From: Hyphomicrobiales bacterium
GTDB lineage: Bacteria; Pseudomonadota; Alphaproteobacteria; Rhizobiales; Rhizobiaceae
Reading direction: 5' to 3'
Length of the DNA stretch: 64,000 nt
Assembly: GCA_900466475.1 (NCBI GenBank)
Contig: UBMI01000010.1
Span: 310,001-374,000 of the forward strand
The notes under the pieces: model-generated
Databases searched by the model: none
What the model was told of the DNA's origin: nothing
The model's input: the letters and a program-made list of their open reading frames with translations, nothing else
Shown: positions 36,470 to 47,165 of the stretch, piece after piece
How positions within the stretch are numbered: the stretch's first letter is position 1
Layout: the number at the start of each line of letters is the position of its first letter
Position numbers and translations under genes: made by a program

Positions 36470-38143
36470 ATGCTGATCCAGCTTTCGATCCGCGATATCG
36501 TTCTGATCGAGCGGCTGGATCTTGCCTTCGAGACCGGCCTCTCCGTGCTGACGGGTGAGACGGGCGCGGGCAAATCCATCCTGCTTGACAGTCTGTCGCT
36601 GGCCCTTGGCGGGCGCGGCGATGGCGGTCTTGTGCGCCACGGCGAGGACAAGGGGCAGGTGACCGCTGTCTTCGATGTCGGCATGGATCACGGCGCCCGC
36701 AAGCTCCTGCGCGAAAACGGCATCGATGACGAAGGCGACCTGATCTTTCGCCGCCAGCAATCCTCCGACGGGCGCACCAAGGCCTATGTGAACGATCAGC
36801 CGATCAGCGTTCAGCTGATGCGTCAGGCTGGCCAGATGCTGGTCGAGATCCACGGCCAGCACGATGACCGCGCGCTTGTCGATACAAATGCACACAGGAC
36901 GTTGCTGGACGCCTTTGCGGGCATCAGCGATGACGTGCAGGGTGTCGGGGCGCTTTACCGCCAGTGGCGCGATACCGAGCGCACGCTGAAGAAACACCGC
37001 GAAAAGGTTGAAGCCGCTGCCCGCGAGGCGGATTATCTGCGCTCCTCCGTCGAGGAGCTTGAAAAGCTGTCACCGCGCGACGGGGAAGAAGACGAGCTTG
37101 CCGATCGCCGCCAGAAGATGATGAAGGCAGAGCGCATTGCCGGCGATATTGCCGAGGCTTCCGAATTCCTCAACGGCAATGCCTCTCCCGTGCCCCATAT
37201 CGCCTCGCTGGTGCGCCGTCTCGAGCGCAAGAGCCACGAGGCGCCGGGATTGCTGGAAGACACCGTAGCGCTGCTCGATGCGGCGCTGGACCAGCTTTCC
37301 AACGCGCAGATGGAAGTCGAGGCGGCACTGCGCAAGACGGAATATGATCCGAAGGAACTGGAGCGTGTCGAGGAGCGGCTGTTTGCGCTGCGCGCTGCCT
37401 CTCGCAAATATTCCGTTCCGGTCACCGAGCTTCCTGCTCTTGCCGTGCGCATGATCAACGATCTTGCCGATCTCGATGCCGGCGAAGAGCGGCTGTCGAA
37501 GCTCGATGCGGAGGTGGGGGTCGCCAAGGCGAATTACGATACGGCTGCCCGCTCGCTTTCGGAGAAGCGTCATCATGCCGGCGATGCGCTGGCGCAGGCC
37601 GTCATGGCCGAGCTGCCGGCACTGAAGCTCGAGCGCGCCCGCTTCATGGTGGAGATCACCACCGATGGAGGGGAGGCGACGGCCGAGGGCATCGATGTCG
37701 TCGAATTCCATGTCCAGACCAATCCCGGCACGCGTCCCGGCTCGATCATGAAGGTCGCTTCGGGCGGCGAACTTTCGCGCTTCCTGCTGGCGCTCAAGGT
37801 GGCGCTTGCCGATCGCGGTTCGGCGCCGACCCTCGTCTTTGATGAAATCGACACCGGTGTGGGGGGCGCGGTGGCGGATGCGATTGGACAGCGGCTGAAG
37901 CGGCTTTCCGAAAAGGTGCAGGTTCTTTCCGTCACTCATGCGCCGCAGGTAGCGGCCCGTGCGGCCACGCATCTTCTGATCTCCAAGGGACCATCAGGCG
38001 AGGGGGCCGACAAGATCGCCACGCGCGTCGCCACCATGGCGCAAAAGGACCGCACGGAAGAGATCGCCCGCATGCTTGCCGGTGCCTCCGTGACGGAAGA
38101 GGCGAGGGCTGCTGCTGCCCGATTGCTGGCAGGCAACGGCTAG
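36470..38143 (+). CDS. recN: DNA repair protein RecN
   Basis: ATG at 36470 gives 557 residues beginning MLIQLSIRDIVLIERLDLAF. SMC-like architecture: Walker A LTGETGAGKSILLDSL near residue 30, FIHGQHDDR-type EIHGQHDDRALVD, a central coiled coil (about 150-370), and C-terminal VASGGELSRFLLALKVAL (ABC signature) with Walker B LVFDEIDTGVGG. RecN acts early in double-strand break repair, aligning ends for RecA. Six bases after bamD; usually SOS-controlled, but no SOS box is evident in that gap, so any control would lie farther upstream. Confidence 0.95.
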   Translation: MLIQLSIRDIVLIERLDLAFETGLSVLTGETGAGKSILLDSLSLALGGRGDGGLVRHGEDKGQVTAVFDVGMDHGARKLLRENGIDDEGDLIFRRQQSSDGRTKAYVNDQPISVQLMRQAGQMLVEIHGQHDDRALVDTNAHRTLLDAFAGISDDVQGVGALYRQWRDTERTLKKHREKVEAAAREADYLRSSVEELEKLSPRDGEEDELADRRQKMMKAERIAGDIAEASEFLNGNASPVPHIASLVRRLERKSHEAPGLLEDTVALLDAALDQLSNAQMEVEAALRKTEYDPKELERVEERLFALRAASRKYSVPVTELPALAVRMINDLADLDAGEERLSKLDAEVGVAKANYDTAARSLSEKRHHAGDALAQAVMAELPALKLERARFMVEITTDGGEATAEGIDVVEFHVQTNPGTRPGSIMKVASGGELSRFLLALKVALADRGSAPTLVFDEIDTGVGGAVADAIGQRLKRLSEKVQVLSVTHAPQVAARAATHLLISKGPSGEGADKIATRVATMAQKDRTEEIARMLAGASVTEEARAAAARLLAGNG

Positions 38144-38210
38144 ATTTCCCCATCGGTGACAAGCGCAAGGCGTTGCGCTATCTGACCTCAGCTACCGGTG
38201 AGGTCTATCC

Positions 38211-38729
38211 ATGCGGCTTTTCCATTTCAGCGACGATCCCACGATCGATGTTTTCGAGCCGCGTCCGGTTCGCATTTCGTCCGACCGGCCGCCGGGCCGG
38301 GCGTGGCTGAACGGGCCGCTCGTCTGGGCGATCGATGAAGTCCACGACTTCATGTATCTCTTCCCGCGTGATTGCCCGCGCATCCTTGTTTGGGCAAAGC
38401 CGGAGACATCGCAGGAGGATCGCCGCCTGCTCGGGAACTGGCGGGGTGCCGCCTATGTCGAGCGAGGCTGGCTGGAGCGACTGCAGGCCGGGACCATCCA
38501 TCGCTACGAGATGCCGACGGAGAGTTTCGAGGATCTGGAGGACGCGGGAATGTGGGTATCGCGGAGGAATGTCGTGCCGCTCGCGCTCACGGCCCATTCC
38601 GGGCTCGATCAGGAATTTGCACCGCGCGGTATCGAGCTTAAGGTGGTCGACAGTCTTCTGCCGATGAAGGCCTTGCAGCATACGACATTACATGTGAGCG
38701 CCATCAGACTCCGCAACGCCCGGCCGTAA
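38211..38729 (+). CDS. Conserved uncharacterised protein (DUF6886-like)
   Basis: 172 residues, no signal peptide or membrane segment. Starts MRLFHFSDDPTIDVFEPRPV, a striking motif I associate with a small uncharacterised family (DUF6886), followed by VWAIDEVHDFMYLFPRDCPRI. Rich in Trp, Arg and acidic residues; the middle HRYEMPTESFEDLEDAGMWVSRR recalls the fold of proteins that restate a formatted value, but no function can be assigned. Lies between recN and ligA with 67 and 75 bp gaps. Codon use matches neighbours, so it seems a resident gene. Confidence 0.7.
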   Translation: MRLFHFSDDPTIDVFEPRPVRISSDRPPGRAWLNGPLVWAIDEVHDFMYLFPRDCPRILVWAKPETSQEDRRLLGNWRGAAYVERGWLERLQAGTIHRYEMPTESFEDLEDAGMWVSRRNVVPLALTAHSGLDQEFAPRGIELKVVDSLLPMKALQHTTLHVSAIRLRNARP

Positions 38730-38798
38730 ATTCCAAACCTCGGTACTATTTCAATCGCCGAATTTTGCTCTAAAACCATTGCAGATTCTCTGGAGTGA

Positions 38799-40961
<2,163 letters not shown>

Positions 40962-41011
40962 GGAAGCTCTGTGCCAGACACCGCGTTTCTGTTTTTGGCG
41001 CGCCCGCTTCC

Positions 41012-41065
41012 TGCTCGGTGTCATCCTCGGCCTTGCGCCGAGGATCTGCGACACGAACCCGAGCA
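41012..41065. repeat. REP-like palindrome downstream of ligA
   Basis: Three nested arms: TGCTCGG (41012-41018) with CCGAGCA (41059-41065), TGTC with GACA, and ATCCTCGG (41023-41030) with CCGAGGAT (41038-41045). It lies between convergent ligA and a GNAT gene and may end both transcripts. I recall GTCATCCTCGG...CCGAGGAT motifs as frequent in alphaproteobacterial genomes; copy number is not testable here. Confidence 0.7.
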
Positions 41066-41080
41066 TGACGTGCGAGCGGT

Positions 41081-41614
41081 TCACGCCCTCAGCCGCGCCA
41101 TCGTATAGGCATCGACATATTGCCCGTCGCGATAGCCGAAGGAGCGGAGCAGGCCCTCTTTCTCGAAGCCGAATTTCTCGTAAAGGCGGATGGCTGTCTC
41201 GTTATCCGTATAGACGGTCAATTCCACCCGCTTGATGTCGTGCCAGTTGTCGGCGGCGTCGAGCATGGCGGCCATCAGGAAGGTTCCGATGCCGCGACCG
41301 GTGAAATCATCGTGTACGCCCATGCCGAGACTGGCGGCGTGCTGGCGCCGTCCTTCAAAGCGATTCATGCCGCCGTTGGCGACGAGCTTGCCATCGAGTT
41401 CGACGACGAGGTTGAGTGCGCCGGGTGAGGGGTTCTCCATGCGCTTGCGCACTGCGTCGATGCCTTGAAAAGGCGGGCGCAGCGTGCCGGCGCGGTAGCC
41501 CGGCAGGTTTATCAGTTCGGTGACGGCTTCGGCATCGCTCACGCGCAGGGCACGAACGCTGAGACCCTTCAGAGAAGGCTTTTCGGGCGGGGTATCCTGA
41601 TTGACTGACATCAT
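41081..41614 (-). CDS. GNAT family N-acetyltransferase
   Basis: 177 residues, acetyl-CoA-dependent acyltransferase fold. Visible: LRVSDAEAVTELINLPGYRAG at the N-terminus, then motif A, LGMGVHDDFTGRGIGTFLMAAML (the GxGIG pyrophosphate loop), and motif B NETAIRLYEKFGFEKEG. It resembles the group containing spermidine and general L-amino-acid acetyltransferases, but the acceptor is unknown. GGAGAG precedes the ATG. Convergent with ligA, with a REP-like palindrome between. Nothing nearby suggests a pathway. Confidence 0.82.
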   Translation of the reverse strand: MMSVNQDTPPEKPSLKGLSVRALRVSDAEAVTELINLPGYRAGTLRPPFQGIDAVRKRMENPSPGALNLVVELDGKLVANGGMNRFEGRRQHAASLGMGVHDDFTGRGIGTFLMAAMLDAADNWHDIKRVELTVYTDNETAIRLYEKFGFEKEGLLRSFGYRDGQYVDAYTMARLRA

Positions 41615-41878
41615 GCTCTCCTTGGGCTTGAAAAGGAGGAGAGCGGAGTTTCAGAAAACCCTGCTCGCCTCGGCAGGGTTCTCGGGGATGATCAGACGGC
41701 TAGTGACGCACCATCTCTCCCGCGCACCCTGCAAGGGTCGTGGCGATAAGATGCATATTGTGGGTCACGGAGTTGATCATGAGCGGAAGTTTCGCCATTT
41801 GCGTGCAGATGTCAACAGGTCAAAATTTGCCTTCGGATGCGGCAGTCTTTATTCCGGTAGGACAGACGATTCGGATGT

Positions 41879-42475
41879 TTGCCCGTGAAGACCATCGCCA
41901 TCGATTTCGAGACAGCCAACGAACAGCGCGGCAGTGCCTGCTCGGTCGGCCTTGCCTGGATCGAGGACGGGCAGGTGACGCGGGTCGAGGAGCGGCTGAT
42001 CCGACCGCGGGACATGCGCTTTTCCGGCATGAATATCGCCATCCACGGCATTCGCCCCGAACATGTCGAAGATGCACCCGAGTTTCCCGAGGTGATGGAC
42101 GAATTCCATGAGGATTTCCGGGGTGCGACGATGATCGCCCACAATGCCGCCTTCGATTTCAGCGTGTGGCGGGCGAGCCTCGACCTTTACCGGCAGTCCT
42201 ATCCGGAGCTCACCTATCTCTGCAGCCTGAAGATGGCGCAGCGCATCTGGCCGCATTTCCTGTCGCATCGGCTGAACCTGATTGCCGAACATCTCGGTCT
42301 GCGCTTCGTGCACCATAATGCAGCCGAGGATGCCGCCGTCTGCGCGGCAGCGGCAATCGAGATGGCGAGGGCTGTCAAGGCTGCGACGGTTGCCGCCATC
42401 CCCGCTGCAATCGGCATGAAACCCGGCCGGCTGACCTCTGCCGGCTATGAGCCCTGCACCTGCCGCAAGGCGTGA
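41879..42475 (+). CDS. 3'-5' exonuclease, DnaQ/DEDDh type
   Basis: 198 residues from TTG 41879; a GTG at 41885 is equally possible and neither has a clear ribosome site. Exo I motif TIAIDFETAN (Asp, Glu), Exo II MIAHNAAFDFSVWRA, and Exo III HHNAAEDAAVCAAAA with the catalytic His/Asp give the DEDDh set. It lacks polymerase or other fused domains. The C-terminal YEPCTCRKA is a short Cys tail. Such stand-alone proteins resemble DNA polymerase III epsilon and act as nucleases in repair or RNA turnover. Function here is inferred from motifs only. Confidence 0.85.
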   Translation: MPVKTIAIDFETANEQRGSACSVGLAWIEDGQVTRVEERLIRPRDMRFSGMNIAIHGIRPEHVEDAPEFPEVMDEFHEDFRGATMIAHNAAFDFSVWRASLDLYRQSYPELTYLCSLKMAQRIWPHFLSHRLNLIAEHLGLRFVHHNAAEDAAVCAAAAIEMARAVKAATVAAIPAAIGMKPGRLTSAGYEPCTCRKA

Positions 42476-42563
42476 TTTTTGCTTTCCTGCAGAGGCTCGG
42501 GCGCTTTCTTGCAAAGGGTCCGTCCATTCTTATCTTAGCTTCCGGATCAACACGGGAGTTGCC

Positions 42564-43052
42564 ATGTCCGCTTTGCGCAATCTTTTCCTCTCTGCAGCGT
42601 TCCTGACCATTTCTGCAGGCGCGACTTCTGCGGAAGTCGTCGGCAAGGTCGGGGTCGACTGGATCGGAAACGACATCATCATCGAGGCGGTTTCCGACCC
42701 TGAGGTGAAGGGGGTGACCTGCCATGTCACCTATTTCGACCGCAGCCTGATCGACCGGTTCAAGAACGGCAACTGGTTCGAAGACCCGTCAAACAATTCC
42801 ATCGCCTGCCGCCAGACCGGGCCGATCGAGATCGGCAATATCGATATGTCCAAGGATGGCAGCGAGGTGTTTCGTCAGGGCATGTCGCTGATCTGGAAGA
42901 CGCTTGCCGTCAACAGGATCTATGACAAGACAAACAACACGCTGATCTATCTCGCCCATTCGCGGCAGGTAACGGACGGTTCGGCGAAGATGTCGATTTC
43001 GACGATCCCGCTCTATGGGCAGGATGTGGTTTGGAAGAATGGCAAGCCTTGA
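42564..43052 (+). CDS. CreA family periplasmic protein
   Basis: ATG at 42564 with GGGAG six bases upstream; 162 residues. Signal peptide cut near GATSAEVVG, then IGNDIIIEAVSDPEVKGVTCHVTYFD, the CreA-family block, and later WEDPSNNSIACRQTGPI-like sequence with two Cys that could form a disulfide, and LIYLAHSRQVTDGSAK. CreA is a widespread exported protein of unknown molecular role. It sits between the exonuclease and a compositionally different small gene, with no obvious operon partner. Confidence 0.83.
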   Translation: MSALRNLFLSAAFLTISAGATSAEVVGKVGVDWIGNDIIIEAVSDPEVKGVTCHVTYFDRSLIDRFKNGNWFEDPSNNSIACRQTGPIEIGNIDMSKDGSEVFRQGMSLIWKTLAVNRIYDKTNNTLIYLAHSRQVTDGSAKMSISTIPLYGQDVVWKNGKP

Positions 43053-43164
43053 GGGTCTAAGACGGTGTTTGGTCGCTTTAAGCCTTGAGGTTTCCGCAAG
43101 ATGCCTTCAGGTACGGCTGAAACGCAATTGACGCCTAGCGATCAATTCAGGCGGTAGGAAATGT

Positions 43165-43506
43165 ATGTTTAGACCAACAATGGTAACGATCTGCGAGCCT
43201 AAGCGACTGCTGGTCGAACTGGGAAAAGACCTGCGATCAGAGGCCTTAGTCGATCTCGGTTTCAAGAAGATTGACACCTACGAGAATGTCTATGCATTCC
43301 GCTCTGAAGAGCCTGAGAAGATTCACCTAATGTGTGAAACTCTGCGTGATATGAGCCTTCCTTATGCCACCCATCGACATGGAGGTGCAGATATCCATCT
43401 CGAGTGGTTTCGCGACAGAGGCTACGTCCACGGAAAATTTAAACGGATAAACTTTTTCGGCAACGACTTCGATGATGATGCGCCGTTCACCATTGAGGAA
43501 TTTTGA
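43165..43506 (+). CDS. Small hypothetical protein with atypical composition
   Basis: 113 residues, no recognised family. ATG at 43165 follows TAGGAA. No signal peptide or membrane segment. It has many His, Phe, Tyr and Asp residues: YATHRHGGADIHLEWF and an acidic end NDFDDDAPFTIEEF. By eye the gene is clearly less GC-rich and uses more A/T-ending codons than neighbours, suggesting recent acquisition. A terminator follows at 43579-43608. An immunity or inhibitor protein would fit the size and acidity, but there is no toxin gene beside it. Confidence 0.6.
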   Translation: MFRPTMVTICEPKRLLVELGKDLRSEALVDLGFKKIDTYENVYAFRSEEPEKIHLMCETLRDMSLPYATHRHGGADIHLEWFRDRGYVHGKFKRINFFGNDFDDDAPFTIEEF

Positions 43507-43578
43507 ACGAGAACGCCTGAGCCACCTGAGCGCAGGCTCGATATCCGGATGCGTCAGGAATTGGTGTCTGTCCTAACC

Positions 43579-43608
43579 AAAAAGGCCCGGACAAGCCGGG
43601 CCTTTGCA
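43579..43608. terminator. Bidirectional terminator between hypothetical gene and cheW
   Basis: AAGGCCCGG (43582-43590) pairs with CCGGGCCTT (43596-43604) around ACAAG, with A-tract on the left and TTTGCATT on the right. It lies between convergent genes and can serve both. Confidence 0.85.
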
Positions 43609-43627
43609 TTCGAGATATCGAAGCGTA

Positions 43628-44101
43628 TCAGGCAGCTTCGCGCGCCAGTTCGTCGGCAATGACCGTGTCGAGGTTGAGGAAGCAGACCATGGTCTTTTCC
43701 AGCGCGACGATGCCGCGGCAGAAGGCGCGCTGTGCCTCGGGGATGATTTCCGGCGCCGGCTGAAGGTCTTCGCTCTTGATGGTCATCATGTCGGAGACCT
43801 GTTCGACCAGCAGGCCGACCAGCTTGCCGGCGATATCGGTTACGATGATGGCGGAGCGCTCGGATGGTTCCGTCATCTTCATGCCGAGGCGGCAGGCCAT
43901 GTCGATGACCGGGATCACGGCGCCGCGAAGGTTGATCAGTCCGAGGACGTAGGGCGGGGTGTGCGGCATCGGGGTCACCGGCGCCCAGCCGCGGATTTCG
44001 CGGATGGCCATGATGTCGATGCAGAATTCCTGATCGCCGAGGTGGAACGAAACGATTTCCAGATAGGCGCCCGACTGCTTGATGGCGTTGTTGTTGCTCA
44101 T
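43628..44101 (-). CDS. cheW: Chemotaxis coupling protein CheW
   Basis: 157 residues of a single CheW domain: YLEIVSFHLGDQEFCIDIMAIREI, then YVLGLINLRGAVIPVIDMACRLGM (the NLRG motif), IVTDIAGKLVGLLVEQV, and LEKTMVCFLNLDTVI. CheW links receptors to the CheA kinase. It begins two bases after the stop of the receptor gene, so the pair is co-transcribed. No cheA, cheY or cheR lies in the window, so this is a satellite receptor/coupler unit. Confidence 0.95.
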   Translation of the reverse strand: MSNNNAIKQSGAYLEIVSFHLGDQEFCIDIMAIREIRGWAPVTPMPHTPPYVLGLINLRGAVIPVIDMACRLGMKMTEPSERSAIIVTDIAGKLVGLLVEQVSDMMTIKSEDLQPAPEIIPEAQRAFCRGIVALEKTMVCFLNLDTVIADELAREAA

Positions 44102-44103
44102 GA

Positions 44104-46071
44104 TCAGAATTCTTCCCAGTTGTCTCCGGCCGGAGAGGAGGCGAGTTTCTTGGCGGCGGAGCCGCCCGTGAAGGCGCCCGCGACCTTGCCAATCAGGCTC
44201 CGTGCGGGTGAGGTTTTCGGATGCGAGGCTGCGGAGGCTTCTCGCGGCGTTTGACGGGCGTTCATGCCCTCGCCGATATTGAACTGCCTTACCAGTTGCG
44301 TCAGGTTTTCCGCATCGGTTGCGAGAGTGTGGCTGGCGGCGTTCGTTTCTTCCACCATGGCCGCATTCTTCTGCGTCGCCTGATCCATCTGGCTGATGGC
44401 TGTATTGATCTCGTTCAGTCCGACTGATTGTTCGCGCGCAGAGGTTACGATTGATTTAACATGACCGTCGATACGCAGAACATCTTCGCCGATCTGGCGC
44501 AGAGCCTCGCCGGCAGCCGTCACCAGTTCGCCACCGGTTTTGACCTCGGCGCCGGATTTGCTGATCAAGGCCTTGATATCCTTGGCTGCTCCGGCCGCGC
44601 GACCGGCCAGTTCGCGCACTTCCTGGGCGACGACCGCAAAACCCTTGCCGGCTTCACCCGCACGTGCGGCCTCGACGCCGGCGTTGAGTGCCAGCAGGTT
44701 CGTCTGGAAAGCGATCTCGTCGATGACGTTGATGATGGTGCCGATCTCGCGGGAAGCACCTTCGATTCGCTCCATCGCGGCCATGGCATCGCCGACGATG
44801 GCATCGGATTTCTCGGTATTCTGGCGGGTATGGGCAACCATGTTGCCGACTTCTTCGGCACGGCTTGTGGCGTTGCGCACGGTGGCGGTGATCTCGTCCA
44901 GCGCCGCTGAGGTTTCTTCCAGCGAGGCGGCCTGCTGCTCCGTGCGCTTGGCGAGATCATCGGCGGCGGCGCGCATCTGATGGCTGTTGGCCTGGATCGA
45001 GGTGCTGTTCAGGGCAATGTCGCTCATCGCCCTGCGCAGGCGCGCGGCCGTCTGGTTGAAGTCCTGACGCAGCCTTTCCAGCTCCTCGCGGAAGGGTTGA
45101 TCGATGCTTGCGGTCAGGTCGCCGTTGGCAAGGCGGGTCAGGCCTTGTCCGAGAGCGGTGACAGCGTTGTTCAGCGCTTCCGTATCGGCAAGCTTGGCAG
45201 TTTCGCGCTCGCGGCGTTCGGCATCGCTGCGCTTGCGGTCGGTCTCGGTGCGGGCTTCCAGATCGATCTTTTCGATGGCCGCAAGGCGGAAGCTTTCGGC
45301 AGCGCGGGCCATTTCGCCGATCTCGTCGCCACGCTCCTTGCCGGCGACATTGGTTGTCAGGTCGCCGTTCATGATGCGCAGCATGCTTTCCCGCACGGCA
45401 GCAATGCCACGGCTGATGGAGCCGCCATGGATGTATTGCAGGGCGGCCATGGTGAGGATGGCGATCAGGCCGAGCGCGATCTGGATGATCAGCGAGCTGT
45501 GGGAGGTGTCGTTGGCGCTTTCGATGCGATTGCGGGCAATAGCGGTGCCGTCATTGGCCAGTTTGTCGAGCGTGGCGGTGAGCTTGTCGCCGGCGGTGTC
45601 GATCCGGTCGTCGATCTTGTCGAATTCTTCATCGGCGGCGCCCTGTTCGACGAGCGCCTTGAGATCCACCTGTATGGCCTGGCGGAGCGCGTCGACATCG
45701 GCATCGTAGCTCTTCAGGAGGTCGCCGGCTTTCAGCTCCTCGGCGAGCGCGCCAATTCCCTTCGAGCCGCTGGACAGGGTCGCGAGCGAGTCGGTAATGA
45801 GCTTCAGGCGGCCCGGCTGGATGGTCTTCTCGTCCTTGTCGACGATCATGTCCATGGCGGTCAGGACCAGCGTCAGATTGGCAACGCGCATGTCGTTGAC
45901 GGTGTCGATACTCTGCTGGATTTCGTCCGTGCGGCGCAGGCCGGCGTCGACCTGCGTATTCTCGTACCAGCCGATAGCGATCATCGAGCCGAAGCCGATG
46001 AAAGCGGCCCCGCCGAGCGTCCAGAGCCGCTGGCCGACCGAAAGGCTTCTGCGAACCGTCGAATTTGTCAT
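44104..46071 (-). CDS. Methyl-accepting chemotaxis receptor with C-terminal NWEEF tether
   Basis: 655 residues. Transmembrane helix 1 near 17-36 (TLGGAAFIGFGSMIAIGW), a helical sensor of about 160 residues, transmembrane helix 2 near 196-216, HAMP (ISRGIAAVRESMLRIMNGDLTT), a second HAMP-like stretch (LGQGLTRLANGDLTASI), then the signalling hairpin with IAFQTNLLALNAGVEAARAG at its tip. The protein ends in NWEEF after a flexible linker, matching the NWE(T/S)F pentapeptide that docks CheR and CheB. The ligand is unknown. Paired with cheW. Confidence 0.93.
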   Translation of the reverse strand: MTNSTVRRSLSVGQRLWTLGGAAFIGFGSMIAIGWYENTQVDAGLRRTDEIQQSIDTVNDMRVANLTLVLTAMDMIVDKDEKTIQPGRLKLITDSLATLSSGSKGIGALAEELKAGDLLKSYDADVDALRQAIQVDLKALVEQGAADEEFDKIDDRIDTAGDKLTATLDKLANDGTAIARNRIESANDTSHSSLIIQIALGLIAILTMAALQYIHGGSISRGIAAVRESMLRIMNGDLTTNVAGKERGDEIGEMARAAESFRLAAIEKIDLEARTETDRKRSDAERRERETAKLADTEALNNAVTALGQGLTRLANGDLTASIDQPFREELERLRQDFNQTAARLRRAMSDIALNSTSIQANSHQMRAAADDLAKRTEQQAASLEETSAALDEITATVRNATSRAEEVGNMVAHTRQNTEKSDAIVGDAMAAMERIEGASREIGTIINVIDEIAFQTNLLALNAGVEAARAGEAGKGFAVVAQEVRELAGRAAGAAKDIKALISKSGAEVKTGGELVTAAGEALRQIGEDVLRIDGHVKSIVTSAREQSVGLNEINTAISQMDQATQKNAAMVEETNAASHTLATDAENLTQLVRQFNIGEGMNARQTPREASAASHPKTSPARSLIGKVAGAFTGGSAAKKLASSPAGDNWEEF

Positions 46072-46504
46072 AAAGCCACCCTCCGCCTCAGGCGGTTTTC
46101 AGTTCCCTCGATTTTTATGCTGATCCGGTCCGTGTTCCGGCCGACATCATGTCGGAACAGCGACGAAGCGCTGTGTGCATTACTAAATATAGATATGCGC
46201 TATTAAGCCTTTCCTAACGATGTATTTCTTGGGGTTGCTTTGAGGCCTTCGCGGCAAGCCTTTAGAAAGGCGTGATAATTCGTCTTTGTACGACTTTTTC
46301 GCGGGGCAGCTGCCCGCATTTGGCAATCATCAAGGTGGGGCAATTAATCACGGGTGAGAAAACGCATTCTTGAATTGCGTGGCTGCGATCGCGACTATAA
46401 TCACACGGGCGGGACGGATGGGGCATCCGCACTTTTGTTTTTAGGCAATTCCGGACGCAAAACCGCTGCGCACTTTTGCTGGAGTTGCTAGTAAGGAAAG
46501 TATC
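46072..46504. other. Intergenic region between divergent receptor and SCO genes
   Basis: 433 bp. Contains the palindromic repeat at 46442-46490 immediately before the SCO ribosome site. The part nearest the receptor (46150-46260) is AT-rich and likely its promoter. No coding sequence was seen. Confidence 0.5.
46442..46490. repeat. Short interspersed palindrome, copy 2 (GCAATTCC...GAGTTGC type)
   Basis: Arms GCAATTCCGGACGCAAAA and TTTTGCTGGAGTTGC flank CCGCTGCGCAC. Inner part matches the repeat at 7534-7577 (GCAAA-CCGCTGC-TTTTGC); outer arms differ. It stops 2 bases before GTAAGGAAAG, the SCO ribosome-binding region, so it probably forms a hairpin in the SCO leader RNA. Confidence 0.7.
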
Positions 46505-47107
46505 ATGAAGAATTTCCGTATCGCCGTCTGGATCGCCGTGCTTGCGCTTGCGGGCGTGCTCGGCTGGTTCACGCTGGATCAAAGCCGGACGAGGGAGGTG
46601 GTGGCCGAGGGCCCGTTCGGCGTGCCGTTCACGCTGGTATCGCAGAGCGGCCAGCCGATTACGGAGAAGGCACTGCGCGGCAAGCCTACCGCCCTGTTCT
46701 TCGGCTTCACGCATTGCCCCGAAGTGTGCCCGACGACGCTCTTCGAGCTCAACGGCTGGATGGAGAAGGTCGATCCGCAGGGTAACAAGCTGCAGGCCTA
46801 TTTCGTGACCGTCGATCCCGAGCGCGATACGCCGGAGATCATGAACCAGTATGTCTCCAACGTTTCCAAGCGCATCACCGGCATTTCCGGCTCGCCGGAG
46901 AAGGTCGCCGACGTCATCAAGGGCTTCCGCGTCTATGCCAAGAAGGTGCCGGTGGACGAGAACAATCCTGATGGAGACTACACGATGGACCACACGGCCT
47001 CGGTCTTCCTGCTGGATTCAGCCGGGCGTTTTTCGGGAACGATCTCCTATGGCGAAAACCCGGATACGGCGATAAAGAAGCTGGAGAATCTCGTCGCCAA
47101 GGGATGA
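46505..47107 (+). CDS. SCO1/SenC/PrrC family copper chaperone
   Basis: 200 residues: N-terminal membrane anchor (IAVWIAVLALAGVLGWF), thioredoxin-like domain starting FTLVSQSGQPITE, copper ligands Cys-x3-Cys in FTHCPEVCPTT and the His in DYTMDHTASVFLL. VTVDPERDTPE is the other family signature. SCO proteins deliver copper to the CuA centre of cytochrome oxidase and keep its thiols reduced, at the periplasmic face. AAGGAAAG lies before the ATG. It is not near cytochrome oxidase genes here; the next gene is prmA. Confidence 0.92.
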   Translation: MKNFRIAVWIAVLALAGVLGWFTLDQSRTREVVAEGPFGVPFTLVSQSGQPITEKALRGKPTALFFGFTHCPEVCPTTLFELNGWMEKVDPQGNKLQAYFVTVDPERDTPEIMNQYVSNVSKRITGISGSPEKVADVIKGFRVYAKKVPVDENNPDGDYTMDHTASVFLLDSAGRFSGTISYGENPDTAIKKLENLVAKG

Positions 47108-47165
47108 TCGGCAGCTTGAAGCATCGCGCCGGTCGCGAGCGACGCAACCGGAAAGATTGCCTATC

